Of a DNA stretch of 54,219 bases, positions 47,388-54,219 are shown piece by piece. This DNA comes from Candidatus Woesearchaeota archaeon (GTDB taxonomy: Archaea; Nanobdellota; Nanobdellia; Woesearchaeales; GW2011-AR9), in assembly GCA_016185625.1 (NCBI GenBank), contig JACPND010000020.1, forward strand, positions 1-54,219, given 5' to 3'. Position 1 is the stretch's first letter. Each line of letters begins with the position of its first letter. The notes under the pieces are model-generated. The model ran no database searches. It was not told the origin of the DNA and worked only from the letters and a program-made list of their open reading frames with translations. Made by a program: the position numbers and the translations under genes.

Positions 47388-48113
47388 TTAACTTTGTTTG
47401 GCTAAACCTTTGTCCAGCTGGTGCAGCTTCCAAATCTGGACAACAAACCTTCGGCAAAATTCTAATATATAAAGGAAGGTATAAACTATTAAAACTGCTC
47501 TTGGAAGGTTGAGCAAAATGCCTATCAGCATAAAGTTCAAGGGCTGGCTTCGTCGAAAGAATAAAAACAAGTAGATTATTTTCTTTCCTTTGACTCGTGT
47601 GCCTAAACTCTTGTTTAACGACAAAACTTGTTCTCGAAAGTCTTCAGGATAACTTGCCGGGTTGGCAATGGCCAGCTTGCTGTATAAGATGCACGCCAGG
47701 GAAATGACCCCCAGATAAAAATATCGTATATCGTGATACTGAGAAGCGACGCCGATGGAAAGGCCAAGGAAAAAAAGAGGGCTGCCCAGATAGATGCCAA
47801 GTTCTTCAAGAAAAATTCCTTTGTAGGTCCTTATTTTCTTTATCCGTGCGATCTGGCCGTCGACGTAATCCAGCAGGGCTGCACCGACAAACAAAACTAC
47901 TCCTACAGCATTCAAAGCATAATCCCCAAAAACCATGAGGATAGAACCCGCCAGTTGCATGAAAATCCAGAAAGTGGTGATCTGGTTTGGAGTGATATTC
48001 GTCTTGAGGAAGAGTCTGGTAAGATGGGCCATAGTATTGTGCATGAACTTACTTACTGGAGAATAGAATTCACGCTCATTTCGTTGGCGAACTTCTTCAA
48101 GGGAAAGATCCAT
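47388..48113 (-). CDS. CDP-alcohol phosphatidyltransferase family, non-canonical motif
   Basis: LLDYVDGQIARIKKIRTYKGIFLEELGI: D3 is Glu and D4 is Ile; TM helices. Confidence 0.78.
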   Translation of the reverse strand: MDLSLEEVRQRNEREFYSPVSKFMHNTMAHLTRLFLKTNITPNQITTFWIFMQLAGSILMVFGDYALNAVGVVLFVGAALLDYVDGQIARIKKIRTYKGIFLEELGIYLGSPLFFLGLSIGVASQYHDIRYFYLGVISLACILYSKLAIANPASYPEDFREQVLSLNKSLGTRVKGKKIIYLFLFFRRSQPLNFMLIGILLNLPRAVLIVYTFLYILEFCRRFVVQIWKLHQLDKGLAKQS

Positions 48114-48252
48114 GATGAAGGAATCCTGGCTATCTGTTTAAAAACGTTGCGGAAACAGAATCGTGGCCTGTTTCTTCTCACCCCGGAAAAAGCTTTGATT
48201 TCACCGCCTTTATTTCACAACCTTTAAAACAATAAGACTCCCGGAAGCCTTC

Positions 48253-48954
48253 ATGGAAAAAGGACAGGATTTGGGAATGTATAGCGTTCAGAAATCTTCT
48301 TTTCGTGTCTTTGATCAAGAAGGAGAGAAGTTTATTGAAAAGAAAATACGGCTCCAAGCACTAAAGGAACACCAGCATTCTATTCAAGGGATGATAAAGA
48401 CATATGCTGCAAAAATTCGTGAAGCAGGTATTCTTTTCCCCAGAATCGTCAGCGTTGATCCGGATCGTTGCCAATACACTTGCGAATACCAGGGGGAGAA
48501 CCTTTTACAAGCTTGTCCTCGCCCACATGATATCCTGGAGAATCTAAATCTTGATGCAATTTTAGATATTCTGCGTCTGGCACAATTACGCTGTCTGGGC
48601 CTTGACCCCCACATAAAAAATTTTGTCGTCGGAAGATCAGGCGTCCATTATGTTGATTTTTCGCCACCTTTGATTGAAGATTATTTTGCTTTACGTCTCT
48701 CATTGTGCTCTCCTGCAGAGCGGGAAATCCTGCAAGTTAACTTTGACTACTTTAAGTCTCCTTTACTGGGGTATCATTTTGCCGGAGACCTGCTCAAGAT
48801 GGATGAGCAATTTTACTCAGAGATGCCTTTGCTTTTTGAAAGGTTAGCTCGCAGGAAAATAGTCGGAGAGAATTATGCTGATTTTTTGGCCAAAGCGGAG
48901 AAAATAAAAGAGATTGAGCGTACCAGGGATCGAATGGGCATTTTGCTATTATAA
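48253..48954 (+). CDS. Protein-kinase-like-fold small kinase
   Basis: LDPHIKNFVV catalytic-loop-like and VHYVDFSPP metal-site-like motifs. Confidence 0.55.
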   Translation: MEKGQDLGMYSVQKSSFRVFDQEGEKFIEKKIRLQALKEHQHSIQGMIKTYAAKIREAGILFPRIVSVDPDRCQYTCEYQGENLLQACPRPHDILENLNLDAILDILRLAQLRCLGLDPHIKNFVVGRSGVHYVDFSPPLIEDYFALRLSLCSPAEREILQVNFDYFKSPLLGYHFAGDLLKMDEQFYSEMPLLFERLARRKIVGENYADFLAKAEKIKEIERTRDRMGILLL

Positions 48955-49010
48955 TTCTTGTCTTTGTTTAGCATTATACAGTCAAAATTCTTTCAGATAC
49001 TGTTTACTAA

Positions 49011-49130
49011 ATGAATGACGGCTAGGTCAAGAGGTTTGCGAGGCCAAGCTATACGCTGTTCTTGGAACGGTTTTTCCTCGAAACTGAGTTATCGAAAAAG
49101 CCGCCGAGTAAACGGCCAGCCGCCATTCAT
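49011..49130. ncRNA. Structured element copy 2 (candidate ncRNA or repeat)
   Basis: ATGAATGACGGC/GCCGCCATTCAT terminal stem (one mismatch), GTTTGC/GTAAAC, CGGTTTTTC/GAAAAAGCCG; shares AGGYCAAGA, AAGCTA, GGCCAGCCG and 3' flank TTCGYTAAGA with copy 1. Confidence 0.55.
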
Positions 49131-49195
49131 TCGTTAAGAACACAGCATCATTCTTTCACAAATCTTTTAAATGAACGTTAGTCTAAAAATATACC

Positions 49196-49282
49196 AAAGG
49201 ACATAAATAATTATACAGATAGTTATGTCCTTTGTACATAGCGACTGTGTATAATTGTCTAAACATTAATGTCAGTCGCTAT
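49196..49282. repeat. Two adjacent perfect hairpins with complementary loops
   Basis: AAAGGACATAA/TTATGTCCTTT (11 bp) and ATAGCGACTG/CAGTCGCTAT (10 bp); loop segments AATTATACA and TGTATAATT are reverse complements. Confidence 0.8.
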
Positions 49283-49375
49283 AGTATGATGAAAAAATGA
49301 AGGCCGGAAATATTATTGGTATGGTCCAAGGATTACTTGAACCATATTTGGGAGTTTTTGGGAGAAACAATTAAA

Positions 49376-50095
49376 ATGAGATTTACTCTTATAAGGCATG
49401 GGGAAACAGATGCCAATGTCCAAAAATTATCTCAGGGACATTTGGAGTCTATTTTAACAGTGAGAGGAATTGAACAGACTAAAAAGTTAGCTGAAAGGTT
49501 AAAAGATGAACATTTCAATTTTGCTTATATCAGTGATTTACAAAGAACAAGAGACACTGCAAATATAGTTCTTGAAAATGATCACAATAATACTGAAAGA
49601 ATTTTAACAGCAAACTTAAGGGAGCAATGCAAGGGAAAATATGAAGGGTGGACTATAAAAGACAGGGAAGACGATATTAAGAGAATCATAAAAGAGGAAG
49701 GAAAGGAATACAGTGAGGAGTATCATCTTTTCAAGCCTGCTGATGGTGTTGGTTTAGATAATACTTCCAATAATAAAAAAAGATTTTATCTTGGAGAGTC
49801 TGTTAAGGAGATGCAAGACAGAATTGTTTCTTTTTATTATAGTCTTCTTAATATGCATATTAATGATAATATTTTATTGGTTAGTTCTGGGATGGCAATT
49901 GGTTCCTTAGTAAGTTATTTTAATAATCAGAGCCTGAAAGATATAAAAACATCCATACCTGAAAATGGATCTGTAACCATCTATGAAGCAAATAATATTT
50001 CAAATCCTAGGGAAGCTAAGGAGATATCCTATAATGACATTAGGCATATAGGGGAGGGAGGATTCACAAAAGTAAAAGGATTATACGGTGTATAA
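49376..50095 (+). CDS. Histidine phosphatase family protein
   Basis: MRFTLIRHGETDANVQKLSQGHLES; AT-rich relative to neighbours. Confidence 0.88.
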   Translation: MRFTLIRHGETDANVQKLSQGHLESILTVRGIEQTKKLAERLKDEHFNFAYISDLQRTRDTANIVLENDHNNTERILTANLREQCKGKYEGWTIKDREDDIKRIIKEEGKEYSEEYHLFKPADGVGLDNTSNNKKRFYLGESVKEMQDRIVSFYYSLLNMHINDNILLVSSGMAIGSLVSYFNNQSLKDIKTSIPENGSVTIYEANNISNPREAKEISYNDIRHIGEGGFTKVKGLYGV

Positions 50096-50121
50096 CAAAT
50101 TCAAACCATTCTATAAAAGCG

Positions 50122-51423
50122 CTATTTTACTTTCTGAAAACCATATTTTGTTCCGTTTTGGATAATAGAAAGGTTGTCAGAAATGCTGCTATCAGCACTA
50201 TAATCCAGAGATAGAGTTTCGTGCTCCGTATTGACGGTTAAGATATTCAAAGGATATTTCTCTTTCATTTCTAGATTCAAAGGTTCAGTAGATTGCTTTA
50301 TCAAATGATACAGATCCATCGTGGCGGCAGCGTGCTCTAAGCTTTTTGGAAGCGTCCTCCTTTGCTCCAGGCGGTGCCGAATGACCTCTTCGCTGGACAC
50401 CTGGCAATCTATGACAAAAACCTGATATCCATATTTTGCTGCCGCTTCGTAGATTTTCTTCCTGATTTCAAACTTATTAAAATTACCATCCAGGATAACA
50501 TTGGAATTTTTCCACTCCATGACCAATCGAACCCTTTCCATGATAGCCTGATAAATTGCTTCCCGTTCTTCAGCAGAATAAAGATCAATGAGGCCAAGCT
50601 CCTCGCGGATGTTGAACGTCGAAATCAGAGACGTCCGGCTAAAATGAGAACAATATTCTTGAAGTGATCTAGAGGTGTGGGTTTTTCCCGTGGCAGGATT
50701 TCCAAACATCATGACTAAAAAGGGGATTTTCTTGCCGAATACTTTCTCGGCCATTTCTAAATCTTCTGGCGTATCTACTTCATACCATTTTAGTCCGGTA
50801 ATATCCACTCCATATATCGGGCAACATTTTGCGACTTCACTGAAGAGGGAATAAACTCGTGATTGTTTATTTCCTGCTGCCAGTTCCCGTTCAATCCTTC
50901 TGAATACTTCCTGAGCAAAAGAAGGCGAAATTTTTACCGGGCCGACTGCTTCTCCATGAGCAATGTCGGTACTTACGTTATGGTCATGATGAACAATCCT
51001 ATCTCCGATCATAACGATCTTTTGCATATCACTGGTGAAATCGTATTTCCGGTCAAACCCAAAAGCAGCGGCCTGGGGCGATTCTATAACCCGGCGTAAA
51101 ACCTCTTTTTCAAAAACTAAATCGGCATTAAGGTGGATATATCCTTCCTGGCAATGCTGTCGAGCCAGCCACAACGAGAAGACGCTGTTTGTCGATGAGA
51201 AATCGGGATTTTCTATGTACGCCACTCTTGGGCCACAATGCTCTCTGATTAATCTCTGCCCAAAACCGACCACGACGATGATGTCGTGAATTCCACAATC
51301 ATGTAAAGATTCTATCTGGTGATCCAGGATCGTCTTTCCGGCCACTTTTTGCAGGCATTTGGGAATTCCGGCAAGATGTTTCATACGCGGATCGTATCCT
51401 GCCGCCATAATCACCGCTTTCAT
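50122..51423 (-). CDS. Bifunctional LicC-like nucleotidyltransferase fused to P-loop kinase
   Basis: N-term MKAVIMAAGYDPRMKHLAGIPKCLQKVAGKTILDHQI and ENPDFSSTNSVFSLWLA; C-term MMFGNPATGKTHTSRSL Walker A. Confidence 0.85.
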   Translation of the reverse strand: MKAVIMAAGYDPRMKHLAGIPKCLQKVAGKTILDHQIESLHDCGIHDIIVVVGFGQRLIREHCGPRVAYIENPDFSSTNSVFSLWLARQHCQEGYIHLNADLVFEKEVLRRVIESPQAAAFGFDRKYDFTSDMQKIVMIGDRIVHHDHNVSTDIAHGEAVGPVKISPSFAQEVFRRIERELAAGNKQSRVYSLFSEVAKCCPIYGVDITGLKWYEVDTPEDLEMAEKVFGKKIPFLVMMFGNPATGKTHTSRSLQEYCSHFSRTSLISTFNIREELGLIDLYSAEEREAIYQAIMERVRLVMEWKNSNVILDGNFNKFEIRKKIYEAAAKYGYQVFVIDCQVSSEEVIRHRLEQRRTLPKSLEHAAATMDLYHLIKQSTEPLNLEMKEKYPLNILTVNTEHETLSLDYSADSSISDNLSIIQNGTKYGFQKVK

Positions 51424-51455
51424 GCTTCTCTTCTTAGAAAATCTTTTTATAAACG

Positions 51456-52199
51456 TTATGTACTTCCATTCTGGTTTCTTTTCTGAAATTCGCGGAGTGT
51501 ACTCTCGGCTTCTTCTAATTCAGACAGGGTATTGATCTCCCGGAAAAAGTGAGGTGAGACAAACCCATGAAAGTCAGTTAAATTCAGGGCCCAGCGGATC
51601 AGCCCGTAGCAGTGTTGGTTTTTTTCGCCACGTTGAAGGTGATAGAGGGCGCGCTGGCGCAGGAGATCAAGAGCTCCAGAAGAAATTTTGGCCAGGCCGC
51701 TGCCTCTCCCCATGGCCCCGGGAAGGTTGGCTTTGTCCATCTGAACAATCTTATCCTGCTGTACTATCACTTGCTCCATACTGTCATTAAGGGGGATGCG
51801 GTTATCGACAAGCAGGACGTTATCATGCCCACTCTGAAGAAAATCGTGTAAGAGATCGGCGTGAAACAGGAGATCACAATTCAGATGCAGATAGGTCTCT
51901 CCTTGAAGATGATCGCTGGCTAATAAGAAGGAATAAGCGCTGTTGGTGGTCGAATACTCAGCATTTTCAATGAAAGCTATGCGCAGGCCCGGCAACTGAA
52001 GGGAAGAAACATATTCGCGGATCTTATCCCCCTGATACCCTATAACCATGATGATGTCTCGAAGGCCGTTGGCATATAAAGCTTCTAATTGATACTGTAA
52101 AATTGATTTTCCACCGACGTGGACTAAGCATTTAGGTATTGTCTGCGTGTGATGCTGTAATCTGGTTCCCATCCCGGCTGCTAAAATGAGGGCTTTCAT
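51456..52199 (-). CDS. LicC-like sugar/alcohol-phosphate nucleotidyltransferase
   Basis: MKALILAAGMGTRLQHHTQTIPKCLVHVGGKSILQYQLEAL; ENAEYSTTNSAYSFLLA. Confidence 0.88.
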   Translation of the reverse strand: MKALILAAGMGTRLQHHTQTIPKCLVHVGGKSILQYQLEALYANGLRDIIMVIGYQGDKIREYVSSLQLPGLRIAFIENAEYSTTNSAYSFLLASDHLQGETYLHLNCDLLFHADLLHDFLQSGHDNVLLVDNRIPLNDSMEQVIVQQDKIVQMDKANLPGAMGRGSGLAKISSGALDLLRQRALYHLQRGEKNQHCYGLIRWALNLTDFHGFVSPHFFREINTLSELEEAESTLREFQKRNQNGST

Positions 52200-52927
52200 G
52201 GATTTTGAAGTGCAAACCGCCCTTCTATCTCCAGTTGAACACTCCCATTTTTCACGCTGACATAAGCAATATCAATATACGACGGCTTACTAGGCGGTAA
52301 AGTTGGCTCATCTTTCATCACATTGAAAAAATCAGTTAGCTGTTCTGAAGGAGTATGTTCTAAGAATCGTGAAACGGTAATGTGTCCTCCCCATGGCAGC
52401 TGCACTTTGCCTATTTTTTCAGCAGCATTATGTCTTTGAAGAGACTCATGCACCAAATCTGCGATGTAAACAAATGCTTCGCTGGCAATACCCTGTGCTA
52501 TAGTTGTATCTCGATTATACAGCCATCCTTCGTACGGGATAATCACTGCAGGAAAATCTTTTGATACGGAATGTAAAACATCTTCTAGTAAGGTAACACT
52601 TTTACGATTAATAGCTTGCTGTTCTGGAGGTCGATACTGCATTCCTAAGATGCCAAGAGTGGTATGAACTGCAATTCCTTCGTACGTCATTGCTGGCACT
52701 ATTGCAGCGATTTTACGGGATAAATCAGTACAACGTTTGACAATCTCATCTGGATGCTTCAAGATAATCAGATATCCATCTCTGTTCTCTACGGTTTTAG
52801 GGGGTGTAGTTCCCTCGGTTCGAATAGCATCCTGGGCAGCTCTAAACTGATCATATACTTGTTGTTGTCCTCGTAAAAAAACTTCCAATTCAATCATGGT
52901 GCATGCCTCATTCTCCTCTTTTACCAA
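52196..52927 (-). CDS. 2H phosphoesterase-like (LigT superfamily) protein
   Basis: Two HxT motifs: VHTTLGIL and GGHITVSRF. Confidence 0.6.
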   Translation of the reverse strand: MVKEENEACTMIELEVFLRGQQQVYDQFRAAQDAIRTEGTTPPKTVENRDGYLIILKHPDEIVKRCTDLSRKIAAIVPAMTYEGIAVHTTLGILGMQYRPPEQQAINRKSVTLLEDVLHSVSKDFPAVIIPYEGWLYNRDTTIAQGIASEAFVYIADLVHESLQRHNAAEKIGKVQLPWGGHITVSRFLEHTPSEQLTDFFNVMKDEPTLPPSKPSYIDIAYVSVKNGSVQLEIEGRFALQNP

Positions 52928-53004
52928 GGGAAAAAATTCACCTATTACTCTCCTTTTTAAAAGTTGTTAAACTTATTTCTAGCCATTCTGGCAAAGGATG
53001 ATGG

Positions 53005-53880
53005 TTATCGAAACGCCTCTCTCATAAATCCCCACCCCCACGCACCAGCACCTAATCCAATAAATGGTAACACCACTATAAATAACGGCAACTTTCTCAT
53101 GTTCCAACGAAATATGCGCCACCCTATCCTTCCCACGCGTACAAAAGGAGCCAGCAGTGCCAGAACAGGAAATTTTGCCAAGAACGCTCCCAGCAGCTTG
53201 ATCTTTTTACGTAATGCCGCCGAATGTTTTCCAAAATAATATTGGTGTCTCAAGAAGGCACTGAGGGTATCACGATTTGTATGGGCCGCAATCAACGCCG
53301 GATTAAACAACAGCTTATACTTCTGTGCCGCGGCATAACAAAATAATGTATCTTCACCAACGGGATATGCTGGATCAAATCCGCCCACGGCATGAAAATC
53401 ATCTTTATAACACACAAAATTACACGTTGGCATGAACCTTACTTCCCGCCGCGGCATGCCCTCCATAAATTCATTGAAAGTAAGAATGAAATCGGCATGA
53501 CTAATCAATCCAGGATTGCCGTTCCTTACTGCGCCGCCCACAAAAGAATAGCCTTGATGCATACTTTCGACAACCGTTTGGAGCCAATGACCTGATGCCA
53601 CGCAGTCAGAATCGATGAACGCCAGAATCTTGCCTTGGGCTTCTTTCGCCCCGATATTTCTTCCCGCACCAGGATACGTCTGGAGGTCTAGATGAATTAA
53701 TTGCACTGATGGAAATTTCTCTTGAACAATCTTAGGCGTTTCATCAGTAGAACTATCCACCACAATGACTTCGTACTGAAAGGGAACTTTTTGCTGAACA
53801 ATGGAGTTTAAACAAGGTTCAATATGGCGTGCCGAGTTATAGCAGGGGATAACGACACTGACTAACATATTTTCATCCAT
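53005..53880 (-). CDS. Family 2 glycosyltransferase
   Basis: VSVVIPCYNSARHIEPCLNSI; VVDSSTDET; FIDSDC; VGEDTLF. Confidence 0.92.
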   Translation of the reverse strand: MDENMLVSVVIPCYNSARHIEPCLNSIVQQKVPFQYEVIVVDSSTDETPKIVQEKFPSVQLIHLDLQTYPGAGRNIGAKEAQGKILAFIDSDCVASGHWLQTVVESMHQGYSFVGGAVRNGNPGLISHADFILTFNEFMEGMPRREVRFMPTCNFVCYKDDFHAVGGFDPAYPVGEDTLFCYAAAQKYKLLFNPALIAAHTNRDTLSAFLRHQYYFGKHSAALRKKIKLLGAFLAKFPVLALLAPFVRVGRIGWRIFRWNMRKLPLFIVVLPFIGLGAGAWGWGFMREAFR

Positions 53881-54219
53881 ATTTTTTCCTCTCCAAAAGA
53901 TACCCTTTTTGCTGCAGCACTAAACTCGCTCCTAAAAAAAAGAGGATAAAAGGCAGCCGCCAATTAGATTTATTCGCCCAAAAAATATTCTTTGCACTCC
54001 ACACCCTTAACTTCACAAACCCACCCACTTTACCCACTTTCTTCTTGAAATAATAATTCGCCTTTCCCCGCCGCAGCTGCCACTGGACAAAACTCTTCCA
54101 GGTCGTTCTCGCCTCATGGAAGGCATAGGCTTCTGGCACATACTTTATGGGGAGCCCAGCTTTTTCCAGCCGCACGGAAAATTCCGCATCTTCAGCGCCA
54201 AATCGCATCTCTTCATCAA
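53873..54219 (-). CDS. Family 2 glycosyltransferase, C-terminal part; continues past the window edge
   Basis: EEMRFGAEDAEFSVRLEKAGLPIKYVPEAYAFHEARTTWKSFVQWQLRRG. Confidence 0.7.
   Translation of the reverse strand, partial: DEEMRFGAEDAEFSVRLEKAGLPIKYVPEAYAFHEARTTWKSFVQWQLRRGKANYYFKKKVGKVGGFVKLRVWSAKNIFWANKSNWRLPFILFFLGASLVLQQKGYLLERKKYG

Overview
Archaeal chromosomal window, probably DPANN/Woesearchaeota-like (inference from gene content; not tested by phylogeny). Left half: an information-processing island with RPA-like OB protein, MCM, TBP, a sulfur-relay/tRNA-thiolation operon (ubiquitin-like carrier, TtuA/Ncs6, E1-like ThiF), RNase P Rpp30, aIF2-beta, TFE, PolD DP2 with an intein, PolD DP1 and Orc1/Cdc6. 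The AT-rich intergenic next to orc1/cdc6 carries inverted ORB-like sites and looks like a replication origin. Between these lie a cluster of small Cys-rich secreted/lipoprotein-like genes and a 1441-aa Cys-rich surface protein. Right half: a copper/redox-type cluster (DUF411, Met-rich protein, DUF302) with a perfect 16-bp palindrome upstream, then a long cell-surface glycan region (GT2s, WecB/WbpI-like, WbpD/E/B-like, flippase, radical SAM, two CDP-alcohol phosphotransferases, two LicC-like nucleotidyltransferases, one fused to a P-loop kinase, and a 2H phosphoesterase). The most unexplained signals are two distant copies (9.55 kb and 49.0 kb) of a structured element sharing terminal stems and architecture but not most internal sequence, a pair of perfect hairpins with 9-nt loop-loop complementarity at 49.2 kb, three tandem perfect hairpins at 16.6 kb, a predicted pseudoknot at 19.4 kb, and the secreted-protein cluster with a shared N-terminal leader pattern. 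No rRNA, convincing tRNA or CRISPR array was found. Family assignments come from reading motifs; no database search was run.
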